A stretch of 64,000 nt of DNA from Bacillaceae bacterium. GTDB lineage: Bacteria > Bacillota > Bacilli > JACDOE01. Within the stretch, counting starts at the first letter, position 1. Each line of letters opens with the position of its first letter. Shown here piece by piece: positions 1-7,710 of the stretch. The position numbers and the translations under genes were made by a program. The notes beneath the pieces were generated by a model. It did not search any database. It saw only the letters and a program-made list of their open reading frames with translations, and had not been told where the DNA came from. The stretch is from assembly GCA_017656255.1 (NCBI GenBank), contig JACDOE010000007.1:1-64000 (forward strand). Reading direction: 5' to 3'.

Positions 1-82
1 TGGCGGAATTGGCAGACGCACAGGACTTAAAATCCTGCGGTGGGTGACCACCGTACCGGTTCAAGTCCGGTCCTCGGCACCA
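1..82 (+). tRNA. tRNA-Leu (anticodon TAA), 5' truncated by window edge
   Basis: Class II tRNA with a long variable arm and an encoded CCA at 80-82. The anticodon loop CTTAAAA gives TAA. The 3' acceptor strand cctcggc (72-78) has no partner in the window, so exactly the seven 5' acceptor bases lie upstream of position 1. First of three tRNA genes ending at a terminator. Confidence 0.93.
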
Positions 83-99
83 TTCGAATAATTGCATAC

Positions 100-176
100 G
101 TGCCCGTAGCTCAACTGGATAGAGTGTCTGACTACGAATCAGAAGGTTGGGAGTTCGAGTCTCTCCGGGCACGCCA
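100..176 (+). tRNA. tRNA-Arg (anticodon ACG)
   Basis: Acceptor stem GTGCCCG pairs with CGGGCAC, followed by discriminator G and encoded CCA. Anticodon loop CTACGAA gives ACG, read as inosine-34 for CGN codons. The T-loop GTTCGAGTC is canonical. It sits 17 bases after tRNA-Leu(TAA) in the same cluster. Confidence 0.95.
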
Positions 177-184
177 TTTTAAAT

Positions 185-270
185 GCCGAAGTGGCGGAAT
201 TGGCAGACGCGCACGACTCAAAATCGTGTTCCTTTTTGGAGTGTGGGTTCGACTCCCACCTTCGGCACCA
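185..270 (+). tRNA. tRNA-Leu (anticodon CAA)
   Basis: Class II tRNA with acceptor GCCGAAG/CTTCGGC, anticodon loop CTCAAAA (CAA), long variable arm and encoded CCA at 268-270. Last gene of this cluster, followed by an intrinsic terminator at 291. Confidence 0.95.
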
Positions 271-290
271 TTACATACTGAACATTCACT

Positions 291-320
291 GACTATTCCT
301 GACAGGGATAGTCTTTTTTT
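291..320 (+). terminator. Intrinsic terminator of the upstream tRNA cluster
   Basis: GACTATTCC and GGGATAGTC form a stem with a short loop, followed by a run of seven T. Nearly the same sequence recurs at 1451-1482 on the far side of the pirin gene. Confidence 0.85.
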
Positions 321-462
321 GTTTTCGTGTCAGTACAACGTAAGGGGGACTGCCTGCCACCCGTTTGTTTTTGGAAAGGGCTGGTTTGTAGATCATTACA
401 ATTGCATAATGAAAAATAATTCATTTAAAATAAACGATATCATGTAGGATGGAGTGAACAAT

Positions 463-1344
463 ATGTCAAATTTCCGATCGATTGAGGCCACTTTTAAAGG
501 ATCGTCGTTTTCAATGGTGGGTGACGGTTTTAGGGTGTCAAATTATTTTCCATCCGGAAACAACTTATCTCAACGAATAAGTCCATTTATCCTGTTGGAT
601 TATAATTCTCCGTATGAATTTCCCGCAAGTGCGACACAGCGAGGGGTAGGAGCACATCCTCATCGAGGTTTTGAAACGGTAACGATAGCTTATGACGGAT
701 ATGTTGAACATCATGATAATGCCGGTAATCATGGTATTATAGGGCCGGGAGATGTCCAATGGATGACTGCCGGATCAGGTGTGCTACATAAGGAATACCA
801 CGAAAAATCGTTTTCTGAGCGTGGCGGTATTCTGCACATGATTCAATTATGGGTAAACCTGCCAAAAGCGTATAAAATGACAACACCCAAATATCAAACG
901 CTTTTAAGCGATCAAATGGGTAAAGTGGAACTGCCGAATCAAGGTGGCGTAGTACGTGTCATAGCCGGTGAATATGAAGGTGTTAAAGGGCCAGCTGAAA
1001 CGTTTACCCCGCTCCATTTGTTTGATATCAATTTTAATTTGAATGGCCAGGCTCAATTGACGTTACCAGTCACTTTTAATTCGGCCGTTTTGGTTCTACA
1101 GGGTAAAGTGAGAATTAATCAGACGCAGGATCGTTCTGAAACTGATTTTGTTCTGTTTAAAAATGAAGAAGGCAGAATTCTCATTGAAGGATTGACTGAT
1201 TCAGCAATGGTATTAGTATTAAGCGGAGAACCGATTAATGAACCTATGGTTCAGTATGGTCCATTTGTCATGAATACGAGACAGGAAATAAGCCAGGCAT
1301 ATGAAGATTTTCAAACAGGCAAATTTGGAAACCCAAACTTCTAG
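463..1344 (+). CDS. Pirin family protein (bicupin)
   Basis: 293-residue protein with the pirin N-terminal cupin. Metal-ligand motifs HPHRGFE (about residues 58-64) and HKEYHE (about 108-113) match the His/His/His/Glu iron-site pattern of the family. A second cupin follows (pirin C-terminal domain) with an EPMVQYGPFVMN segment typical of pirins. Family members include quercetin-dioxygenase-like enzymes and proteins of unknown substrate, so the reaction is not inferred. ATG 463 is chosen over the in-frame GTG 454 because AGGATGGAG (446-454) is then 8 bases upstream. The gene stands alone between two terminators and looks more AT-rich than its neighbours, which hints at separate acquisition. Confidence 0.9.
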   Translation: MSNFRSIEATFKGSSFSMVGDGFRVSNYFPSGNNLSQRISPFILLDYNSPYEFPASATQRGVGAHPHRGFETVTIAYDGYVEHHDNAGNHGIIGPGDVQWMTAGSGVLHKEYHEKSFSERGGILHMIQLWVNLPKAYKMTTPKYQTLLSDQMGKVELPNQGGVVRVIAGEYEGVKGPAETFTPLHLFDINFNLNGQAQLTLPVTFNSAVLVLQGKVRINQTQDRSETDFVLFKNEEGRILIEGLTDSAMVLVLSGEPINEPMVQYGPFVMNTRQEISQAYEDFQTGKFGNPNF

Positions 1345-1450
1345 GGATCTGGCCGTGACATGGTGCATTCTATAATCCTTTGGGGTTGGAAACGCTTATT
1401 TCATTCGTCGATATGATTAAAGGCTTTTGTATAAATATCAAATTTTCAGT

Positions 1451-1482
1451 GACTATTCCTGATTGGGAATAGTCCTTTTTTT
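1451..1482 (+). terminator. Intrinsic terminator after the pirin gene
   Basis: GACTATTCC...GGAATAGTC stem followed by CCTTTTTTT. It is a close copy of the terminator at 291-320, including the leading TCA(C/G)T bases. Confidence 0.85.
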
Positions 1483-1524
1483 GATAATGTAAAAATATAA
1501 AATAAAATGTATAAAAATAACATC

Positions 1525-1553
1525 TTTCCAATTATGTGTATATCTATTATAGT
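1525..1553 (+). promoter_or_regulatory. Putative sigma-A promoter of the nup operon
   Basis: TTTCCA, 17-base spacer, TATAGT. The transcript would begin about 1560, giving a leader of about 50 bases. AATTTTCAGTGACTA at 1441-1455 matches 9 leading bases of the CodY box AATTTTCWGAAAATT, but it lies far upstream and overlaps the terminator, so CodY control (known for B. subtilis nupNOPQ) is only a weak suggestion here. Confidence 0.5.
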
Positions 1554-1612
1554 AAATATGGGATTATTATCCTTACCATAATCTACATTTAATGATGAAA
1601 GGGGTCATTGGC

Positions 1613-2626
1613 ATGTTTAAAAAAGGTTTTATCTCCATCATTCTTTCCGTACTATTTTTATCACTGGTACTTTCATCATGTGGTACATCCAACACATCGG
1701 GTGGCGATCAGATCGGTGCTGATTACCAGATCGGAATGGTAACGGACATTGGAGGTGTGCATGACAACTCTTTCAACCAGAGTGCCTGGGAAGGGCTTCA
1801 GAAGTTGAACGAGGACACAGGTGCTGAAGTCAAATTTCTCGAGAGTCACAAAGATGCTGACTATGTCCCTAACCTGAATGAGTTTGTTAAAAATGACTGG
1901 AATCTGACCTGGGGCATCGGATATATGATGGGAGACGCCATTAAAGAAGTCGCCGATCAAAACCCGGAAGCCAGACTGGCAATTATCGACGCCGTGGTTG
2001 AAGCTCCCAATGTCGTTTCTGTAACCTTCAAAGAACATGAAGGTTCCTTTTTAGTCGGGGTTGTAGCCGGTATGATGACCAAGACAGACAAAATCGGGTT
2101 CGTCGGTGGTATGGACATTCCCGTTATCAAACGTTTTGAAAAAGGGTTTGTCGCCGGTGTAGAAGCCGTAAATCCGGATGCAGAAGTCATTATTAACTAC
2201 ACAGGTGCCTTCAATGCACCAGACCAGGGTAAAGCGGCTGCAGCCACCATTTACAATGACGGAGCGGATATTATTTTCCATGCAGCCGGTTCTACCGGGG
2301 ATGGTGTCTTTAACGAAGGGAAAGAGCGAAAGAAAAATGGTGAAGAAGTCTGGGTCATCGGGGTCGACAAAGATCAGTCGATCACCTTTGGTGATGATAT
2401 CACCCTGACATCGATGATGAAACGGGTCGATACCGCTGTTTACCAGGTTTCGAGAAGTTTGATTGAAGGTCAGTTTAACGGAGGAGAAATCAGATCCCTC
2501 GGACTTGCTGATAACGGGGTCGGATTACCAGAAGAGAACCCCAACATTCCTGAAGATGTCCTGGAAAAAGTGGAAGAATACAAGCAAAAAATCATCGACG
2601 GTGAGATCGAGGTGCCGTCCGAATAA
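1613..2626 (+). CDS. nupN: BMP-family nucleoside-binding lipoprotein of an ABC importer
   Basis: 337-residue precursor. A lipoprotein signal peptide runs to lipobox LSSC (Cys about residue 24), so the mature protein is lipid-anchored outside the membrane. The body has the BmpA/PnrA/TmpC fold signature, including IGMVTDIGGVHDNSFNQ near the N-terminus and GFVGGMDIPVI in the middle. This family binds purine nucleosides. It is first in a four-gene cluster arranged exactly like B. subtilis nupNOPQ (guanosine uptake). ATG 1613 is chosen over 1592 because GAAAGGGG lies 8 bases before it and the signal peptide then starts directly with MFKKG. A stem-loop follows the stop. Confidence 0.9.
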   Translation: MFKKGFISIILSVLFLSLVLSSCGTSNTSGGDQIGADYQIGMVTDIGGVHDNSFNQSAWEGLQKLNEDTGAEVKFLESHKDADYVPNLNEFVKNDWNLTWGIGYMMGDAIKEVADQNPEARLAIIDAVVEAPNVVSVTFKEHEGSFLVGVVAGMMTKTDKIGFVGGMDIPVIKRFEKGFVAGVEAVNPDAEVIINYTGAFNAPDQGKAAAATIYNDGADIIFHAAGSTGDGVFNEGKERKKNGEEVWVIGVDKDQSITFGDDITLTSMMKRVDTAVYQVSRSLIEGQFNGGEIRSLGLADNGVGLPEENPNIPEDVLEKVEEYKQKIIDGEIEVPSE

Positions 2627-2646
2627 AACATAAGGATGAACAGGAT

Positions 2647-2677
2647 AACAGGGCTAGTGGTGATAGCTAGCCTTGTT
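2647..2677 (+). promoter_or_regulatory. Intercistronic stem-loop between binding protein and ATPase genes
   Basis: AACAGGGCTAG and CTAGCCTTGTT can form an 11-pair stem (one G-U) with a 9-base loop. No T-tract follows, so it is more likely an mRNA-stabilising or partial-termination element that raises lipoprotein expression over the transporter genes than a true terminator. Confidence 0.65.
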
Positions 2678-2699
2678 ATTTACTCAGGGGGGTGAAAAA

Positions 2700-4241
2700 A
2701 TGGAAAGGCAAACAGTCATCGAAATGAGAAACATAACCAAACGTTTTCCAGGTATTGTCGCCAATGATGCCGTCAATTTGCAAGTCAGACAGGGGGAAAT
2801 TCACGCCCTCCTGGGAGAAAACGGTGCGGGCAAATCAACCTTGATGAATGTTCTTTTCGGATTGTATCAACCGGATGAAGGGGACATTTATATTCGCGGT
2901 GAGAAGGTTGAAATTACCGACCCCAATGTCGCCAACGATCTGGGAATCGGCATGGTCCATCAACATTTTATGTTGATAGATACCTTCACCGTGGCCCAGA
3001 ACATCATCCTTGGGTCAGAACCCAAAAAGAAGGGCTGGCGCATTGACTACAATAAATCAGTTGAAGAAATCCAGCAACTGTCAGAAAAATATGGGTTGCG
3101 TGTTGATCCCCACGCCAAAATCAAAGATATATCGGTCGGCATGCAGCAACGCGTTGAGATTTTGAAGATCTTATACAGGGGTGCGGACATTCTCATTTTT
3201 GACGAACCGACAGCCGTTCTAACCCCGCAGGAGATACAGGAACTGATCACCATATTTAAAAACCTTGTAAAAGAAGGAAAAACAATCCTCTTGATCACCC
3301 ATAAATTAAAAGAAATTATGGCAACCTGCGACAGGGTGACCATCATACGTAGGGGTAAAGTGATTGATGGCAGTCTCGAGGTTAGCCAAACGACACCGGA
3401 CGAGCTGGCTGCCAAAATGGTGGGCAAAGAAGTCAAATTCAAAGTGGACAAAAAGGATGCGGTACCGGGACATCCTGTACTCTCGGTCAAACATGTAACC
3501 GCTTATGATAATCGGGGAATTAAAAAACTGAATGACATCAGTTTTGAAGTTAAAGCTGGTGAGATTCTCGGCATTGCCGGAGTTGACGGCAATGGCCAGA
3601 GTGAACTGATCGATGTTATTTCCGGTTTGAGACCCGTGGCATCTGGTGAGATTCTGTTGATGGACAGGCCGATTCATCATTTATCTCCCCGGAAGATTTC
3701 CGAGAGGGGAGTCGGGCATATCCCCGAAGACCGTCAGAAAAGAGGTCTGATCCTTGACTTTTCTATCGCAGAAAATATGGTGCTGAAAAATTATCACCAG
3801 CCTGAATTCAGCAATCGGGGCTTTCTCAATTATAAAAAGGTGCGGGAACATGCTGCCAGACTGATTGCTGAATTTGACATTCGCACGCCTGATGAATCGG
3901 TAAAAGCGGGGGCGCTGTCTGGCGGTAACCAGCAAAAAGTGATTATTGCACGGGAAGTAAATCACAACCCTGATCTATTAATCGCAGCACAACCAACGCG
4001 CGGACTTGATGTTGGAGCCATTGAATTTGTGCACAGGAGACTGGTTGAACAGCGGGATAAAAAGAAGGCGGTTCTTCTGATATCTCTTGATCTGGATGAG
4101 CTATTGAACCTATCGGACCGGATTGCGGTCCTGTATGAAGGGCAAATTGTAGGAATCGTTGATCCGAGAGAAACGAATGAAAAGGATCTCGGTTTAATGA
4201 TGTCAGGCGGGAAAACCAACAGTGGGAGCTGGGGAGCATGA
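2700..4241 (+). CDS. nupO: Nucleoside ABC importer, tandem ATPase subunit
   Basis: 513 residues with two ABC domains in one chain, as in RbsA/YufO-type carbohydrate and nucleoside importers. Domain 1 has Walker A GENGAGKST, a degenerate signature DISVGMQQR and Walker B ILIFDEPT. Domain 2 has the atypical Walker A GVDGNGQSE, signature LSGGNQQK and AAQPTRGLD, the usual degenerate second site of this family. It energises uptake through the two permeases that follow. ATG 2700 has GGGGGGTG just upstream. The stop overlaps the nupP start (ATGA), indicating translational coupling. Confidence 0.93.
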   Translation: MERQTVIEMRNITKRFPGIVANDAVNLQVRQGEIHALLGENGAGKSTLMNVLFGLYQPDEGDIYIRGEKVEITDPNVANDLGIGMVHQHFMLIDTFTVAQNIILGSEPKKKGWRIDYNKSVEEIQQLSEKYGLRVDPHAKIKDISVGMQQRVEILKILYRGADILIFDEPTAVLTPQEIQELITIFKNLVKEGKTILLITHKLKEIMATCDRVTIIRRGKVIDGSLEVSQTTPDELAAKMVGKEVKFKVDKKDAVPGHPVLSVKHVTAYDNRGIKKLNDISFEVKAGEILGIAGVDGNGQSELIDVISGLRPVASGEILLMDRPIHHLSPRKISERGVGHIPEDRQKRGLILDFSIAENMVLKNYHQPEFSNRGFLNYKKVREHAARLIAEFDIRTPDESVKAGALSGGNQQKVIIAREVNHNPDLLIAAQPTRGLDVGAIEFVHRRLVEQRDKKKAVLLISLDLDELLNLSDRIAVLYEGQIVGIVDPRETNEKDLGLMMSGGKTNSGSWGA

Positions 4242-5347
4242 ATAAAGTAATTCGTATATTTATAAAAGATTCAACCCTGATTCCGGTTATATCAATTGTG
4301 CTGGGGCTCCTCATCGGTGCGCTGATCATGCTTCTGGGAGCGTATAATCCGATTCGGGCCTATGCGTCACTAATTGAAAAAGCGTTTGGTGATCTTTACA
4401 GTATCGGTGAAACCATCAGGCAAATTACGCCTCTTATTTTCACCGGATTGTCTGTCGCTTTTGCTTTTCGGATAGGGTTGTTCAACATCGGAGCAGAAGG
4501 GCAATTCATCATAGGATCTGTCACCGCGGCATTTGTCGGTATACAATTTGATCTCCCCTGGTATATACACGTCCCTTTTGCCGTGGTAGCCGGTGGTATT
4601 GCGGGAGGACTGTGGGGCAGCCTGGCCGGTTTATTAAAGGTTTACCGGGGTGTTCATGAAGTTATAGCCACCATTATGTTAAACTGGATTGCTTTATATT
4701 TATCCAATTATATTGTAAAATTTTTTCTCATCGAACCCGGTCAACAAAGATCCCGGATCCTTTCTGATTCCTCCTGGCTCTCGTCCTCATGGTTATCCCA
4801 GCTGTTTGACGGTGCGCGGATTCATTATGGGATTCTTCTCGGACTTATCTGTACGTTTCTTTTTTATGTGATTTTGTGGAAGACACGTCAGGGATATGAA
4901 CTGAGAGCAGTCGGATATAATCCGGATGCCTCAGAATATGCCGGCATTCACGTCAAAAAAAATATCGTACGGTCCATGATGGTCAGTGGTGTTTTTGCAG
5001 GACTGGGTGGTGCGTCTGAAGTACTGGGTGTTTTCCATTATCAGACCATTCATTCCGTTTTTCCGGGACACGGTTTTGAGGGAATAGCGGTCGCCCTGCT
5101 CGGAGGAAACACAGCAGTTGGAACGATTCTTGGTGCTGTGTTGTTCGGTGTGCTGACGTTTGGAGCAACCGGAATGAAGTTTGGTGCCGGTGTTCCCATT
5201 GAAATTATTAATATTGTGATTGCCCTCGTTATCTTCTTCGTGGCGGCCAGCGGGCTGGTTAAAGCCATTATCGACAAAGTGAAGAAAAAAATAATTTCCG
5301 GAGGTTCGAGCCTTCCCACTTCGCAGGACTGGAAGAAAGGGGTGTAA
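4238..5347 (+). CDS. nupP: Nucleoside ABC importer permease, first subunit
   Basis: 369-residue integral membrane protein of the BPD_transp_2 (RbsC/YufP) family with about nine hydrophobic segments. The cytoplasmic coupling region includes GYELRAVGYNPDASEYAGI (about residues 223-241) and a glycine-rich GLGGASEVLG. It starts inside the nupO stop codon and pairs with NupQ to form the heterodimeric channel. The C-terminal tail is basic and cytoplasmic. Confidence 0.92.
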   Translation: MNKVIRIFIKDSTLIPVISIVLGLLIGALIMLLGAYNPIRAYASLIEKAFGDLYSIGETIRQITPLIFTGLSVAFAFRIGLFNIGAEGQFIIGSVTAAFVGIQFDLPWYIHVPFAVVAGGIAGGLWGSLAGLLKVYRGVHEVIATIMLNWIALYLSNYIVKFFLIEPGQQRSRILSDSSWLSSSWLSQLFDGARIHYGILLGLICTFLFYVILWKTRQGYELRAVGYNPDASEYAGIHVKKNIVRSMMVSGVFAGLGGASEVLGVFHYQTIHSVFPGHGFEGIAVALLGGNTAVGTILGAVLFGVLTFGATGMKFGAGVPIEIINIVIALVIFFVAASGLVKAIIDKVKKKIISGGSSLPTSQDWKKGV

Positions 5348-5349
5348 GT

Positions 5350-6312
5350 ATGGACAGCCTTTCACTTGTTAGTGATTTGATACACACGACGATTGTATTT
5401 GCCACTGCGCTCATTTTTGCCTCACTCGGAGGCCTGTATTCGGAACGGTCCGGTGTAGTCAACATCGCTCTGGAAGGCATGATGATCATAGGTGCGTTTA
5501 CAGCAGCTGTGGTCACCTACTTTGTTGATATGCAACTGGGAGGGAGTTCCTTTTCGCCCTGGCTCGGTTTTATAACGGCAATCGGAGTGGGAATGATCTT
5601 CGCCATTCCCCATGCCGTGGCAACTGTTACTTTTAATGCTAATCAGGTTGTCAGTGGTGTTGCTCTTAACTTCCTTGCTATCGGGGTATCCATCTATTTG
5701 ACCAAAATTCTTTTTGATGGATCCGCTCAGACAAAGACACTTGATTCAACATTAAGTACCTGGCATATACCGGGATTGGCCGAGATTCCTTTTTTGGGCC
5801 ATGCGTTTTTCAGCGCCTATCCAACCAGTTTCATCGCGTTTTTGTTAGTAGCTGTTACGTATTACATTCTGTTTAAGACACCGTTCGGATTACGGCTTCG
5901 TTCAGTGGGAGAGCATCCCCGAACAGCCCATACGATGGGAATTAATGTTTATAAGATGCGTTATTTAGCTGTCATGATCAGTGGGGGACTCGCTGCAATG
6001 GGCGGTGCAACGATTGCCCTGACCACAACCAGTAATTTTTCCCATACGACTATTTCCGGTCAGGGGTACATCGCACTTGCTGCACTCATATTCGGAAAAT
6101 GGCATCCCCTTGGAGCGATGTTTGCCGCCCTGTTCTTCGGGATTGCGTCAGCTCTGAAATCAGTATTTCAGGTCTACGGGATCACTGACTACATTCCGGT
6201 CGATTTTATCTTCTTGTTCCCATATGTCCTGACAATACTGGTACTGGCAGGCTTTGTCGGTAAGGCGACTCCGCCTGCGGCCATCGGACAATCGTATGAA
6301 AAAGGGCACTAA
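5350..6312 (+). CDS. nupQ: Nucleoside ABC importer permease, second subunit
   Basis: 320 residues in the same permease family as NupP, about eight membrane segments. It carries the coupling motif GLRLRSVGEHPRTAHTMGI and the glycine-rich LAAMGGATIAL. The gene starts 2 bases after the nupP stop with AAAGGGGTG as ribosome site. It is the last gene of the operon and is followed by a long perfect inverted repeat at 6334-6375. Confidence 0.92.
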   Translation: MDSLSLVSDLIHTTIVFATALIFASLGGLYSERSGVVNIALEGMMIIGAFTAAVVTYFVDMQLGGSSFSPWLGFITAIGVGMIFAIPHAVATVTFNANQVVSGVALNFLAIGVSIYLTKILFDGSAQTKTLDSTLSTWHIPGLAEIPFLGHAFFSAYPTSFIAFLLVAVTYYILFKTPFGLRLRSVGEHPRTAHTMGINVYKMRYLAVMISGGLAAMGGATIALTTTSNFSHTTISGQGYIALAALIFGKWHPLGAMFAALFFGIASALKSVFQVYGITDYIPVDFIFLFPYVLTILVLAGFVGKATPPAAIGQSYEKGH

Positions 6313-6333
6313 AAACGAAAGTGGTTCATGCCA

Positions 6334-6375
6334 TGCCACATTTTTTAGGTTTCAGAAAACTTAAAAAATGTGGCA
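6334..6375 (+). repeat. Perfect 14-bp inverted repeat downstream of nupQ
   Basis: TGCCACATTTTTTA at 6334-6347 is mirrored by TAAAAAATGTGGCA at 6362-6375 with a 14-base loop. It could stop or stabilise the nup transcript, but there is no T-tract after the stem, so it is not a textbook terminator. The first tRNA-cluster promoter begins just after it. Confidence 0.6.
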
Positions 6376-6381
6376 AACCCT

Positions 6382-6409
6382 TTGAATATCAGGTTTTTCA
6401 CGTTATAAT
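6382..6409 (+). promoter_or_regulatory. Upstream candidate promoter of the second tRNA cluster
   Basis: TTGAAT, 16-base spacer, TATAAT. It lies about 80 bases before a stronger promoter (6463-6491), so the tRNA operon may have tandem promoters. Confidence 0.5.
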
Positions 6410-6462
6410 AGATAGTGCACAGCGAAATTTTAACTTATGGTTAAATTTCCTGAAAATGATGT

Positions 6463-6491
6463 TTGACATCACGGCAAAACCTTGTTATTAT
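6463..6491 (+). promoter_or_regulatory. Strong sigma-A promoter of the tRNA cluster
   Basis: TTGACA, 17-base spacer, TATTAT. This is near-consensus and lies about 45 bases before the first tRNA of the cluster. Confidence 0.8.
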
Positions 6492-6535
6492 TATTTTCGT
6501 GACTGTCACGAACAGCGCCAAACGAACTAACCTGT

Positions 6536-6612
6536 CGGGACGTGGCGCAGCCTGGTAGCGCGCACCCTTGGGGTGGGTGAGGTCGCAGGTTCAAATCCTG
6601 TCGTTCCGACCA
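6536..6612 (+). tRNA. tRNA-Pro (anticodon TGG)
   Basis: Acceptor CGGGACG pairs with CGTTCCG (one G-U). Anticodon loop CTTGGGG gives TGG. Encoded CCA at 6610-6612. First of nine tRNA genes. Confidence 0.95.
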
Positions 6613-6613
6613 C

Positions 6614-6687
6614 AGGGGCATAGTTCAATGGTAGAACAGCGGTCTCCAAAACCGCCAATGTGGGTTCGATTCCTACTGCCCCTGCCA
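6614..6687 (+). tRNA. tRNA-Trp (anticodon CCA)
   Basis: Acceptor AGGGGCA/TGCCCCT with discriminator G. Anticodon loop CTCCAAA gives CCA. The 3' CCA is encoded. Only one base separates it from tRNA-Pro. Confidence 0.95.
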
Positions 6688-6743
6688 TTTTCCCTTACAT
6701 GACATGATGACAGATCACGTTGATCGATGTTAAACTGGTATTT

Positions 6744-6820
6744 GTCCCAGTAGCTCAGCTGGATAGAGCAACGGCCTTCTAAGCCGTGTGCCGGGAGTTC
6801 GAATCTCTCCTGGGACGCCA
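6744..6820 (+). tRNA. tRNA-Arg (anticodon TCT)
   Basis: Acceptor GTCCCAG/CTGGGAC, anticodon loop CTTCTAA giving TCT, encoded CCA at 6818-6820. Reads AGA/AGG. Confidence 0.95.
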
Positions 6821-6832
6821 TGCTCTTGAGAT

Positions 6833-6907
6833 GGGCCTATAGCTCAGAGGATAGAGCACTGGTCTCCGGAACCAGGTGCCCAGGTTCGATTCCTGGTAGG
6901 CCCGCCA
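6833..6907 (+). tRNA. tRNA-Arg (anticodon CCG)
   Basis: Acceptor GGGCCTA/TAGGCCC, anticodon loop CTCCGGA giving CCG, encoded CCA. Reads CGG, which the ACG isoacceptor at 100-176 does not cover. Confidence 0.94.
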
Positions 6908-6940
6908 TCTTCTCTATATAACATCATCATTACTGAATAT

Positions 6941-7027
6941 GCGGTCGTGGTGGAACCGGCAGACACGCTATCTTGAGGGGGTAGTGGGCGTACGCCCGTG
7001 CGAGTTCGAATCTCGCCGACCGCACCA
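6941..7027 (+). tRNA. tRNA-Leu (anticodon GAG)
   Basis: Class II tRNA with acceptor GCGGTCG/CGACCGC, anticodon loop CTTGAGG giving GAG, long variable arm and encoded CCA. Reads CUU/CUC. Confidence 0.95.
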
Positions 7028-7031
7028 TAAC

Positions 7032-7108
7032 GGACCCATAGCTCAGCTGGTTAGAGCGCCATCTTGACATGGTGGAGGTCACAGGTTCGAATCCTGTTGG
7101 GTCCACCA
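7032..7108 (+). tRNA. tRNA-Val (anticodon GAC)
   Basis: Acceptor GGACCCA/TGGGTCC, anticodon loop CTTGACA giving GAC, encoded CCA at 7106-7108. Reads GUU/GUC. Confidence 0.95.
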
Positions 7109-7120
7109 TCTTTTGGAAAT

Positions 7121-7219
7121 GAGAAGTGGGAAGTGAGAAGTGAGATAGATAATGGGATCGACAAAGTTGATTTCAAAAAGCGAATCTCACATCACACCTC
7201 ACACCTCCCACATCTATAA
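7121..7219 (+). repeat. Heptanucleotide-repeat hairpin, copy 1
   Basis: The left arm is four heptads (gagaagt, gggaagt, gagaagt, gagatag; 7121-7148). The right arm is pyrimidine-rich heptads (tctcaca, tcacacc, tcacacc, tcccaca; 7185-7212). The arms are partly complementary and are separated by a 36-base loop. It lies between tRNA-Val and tRNA-Glu. A sister copy is at 7318-7390. Confidence 0.75.
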
Positions 7220-7225
7220 CGGAGT

Positions 7226-7302
7226 GGCCCGTTGGTGAAGTGGTTTAACACACCAGCCTTTCACGCTGGCATGCAGGGGTTCGAATCCCCTACGGGTCAC
7301 CA
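7226..7302 (+). tRNA. tRNA-Glu (anticodon TTC)
   Basis: Acceptor GGCCCGT/ACGGGTC (one G-U), anticodon loop CTTTCAC giving TTC, encoded CCA at 7300-7302. Heptad-repeat hairpins lie on both sides. Its charged product is also the substrate of HemA, encoded 3.9 kb downstream. Confidence 0.94.
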
Positions 7303-7317
7303 TCTTTCTAGAAAAAT

Positions 7318-7390
7318 GAGAAATGGGAAGTGAGAAGTGGGACAGATGCAAACAGTCATTCTCACCTCACACTTCACACCTCTCACTTCT
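7318..7390 (+). repeat. Heptanucleotide-repeat hairpin, copy 2
   Basis: Left arm heptads gagaaat, gggaagt, gagaagt, gggacag (7318-7345). Right arm heptads tctcacc, tcacact, tcacacc, tctcact (7360-7387). Same design as copy 1, but with a 14-base loop of unrelated sequence. It lies between tRNA-Glu and tRNA-Asp. Confidence 0.75.
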
Positions 7391-7395
7391 AAAAC

Positions 7396-7472
7396 GGAGC
7401 TGTGGTGAAGTTGGAGTTCACGCCGGTCTGTCACACCGGAGGTCGCGGGTTCGAGTCCCGTCAGCTCCGCCA
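7396..7472 (+). tRNA. tRNA-Asp (anticodon GTC)
   Basis: Acceptor GGAGCTG/CAGCTCC, anticodon loop CTGTCAC giving GTC, encoded CCA at 7470-7472. Confidence 0.94.
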
Positions 7473-7485
7473 TTTTAAAAAAGTA

Positions 7486-7514
7486 TTGACAAATCGATAA
7501 GAAGCATGTATAAT
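7486..7514 (+). promoter_or_regulatory. Perfect-consensus promoter before tRNA-Leu(CAG)
   Basis: TTGACA, exactly 17 bases, TATAAT. It lies 16 bases before the mature 5' end of tRNA-Leu(CAG), which is therefore probably transcribed independently of the upstream tRNA genes, perhaps on into rnpB. Confidence 0.88.
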
Positions 7515-7530
7515 TAAGTCTTGTGATCGT

Positions 7531-7617
<87 letters not shown>

Positions 7618-7710
7618 TTTTTATTTTATACGACTTTTATACTGTGACTGATCACGGTCATCATAGATTAATTTACATTTATCGGGTACGACTTTTGATA
7701 CCTGATCATT

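Noticed and set aside
40-447. 135-codon open frame across the first tRNA genes
   Set aside because: It runs through three tRNA genes and a terminator, so it is not coding.
6321-6530. 69-codon frame after nupQ
   Set aside because: It crosses the 14-bp inverted repeat and both tRNA-cluster promoters and has no ribosome site.
6591-6821. 76-codon minus-strand frame
   Set aside because: Antisense to tRNA-Pro, tRNA-Trp and tRNA-Arg; this is a common spurious translation of tRNA genes.
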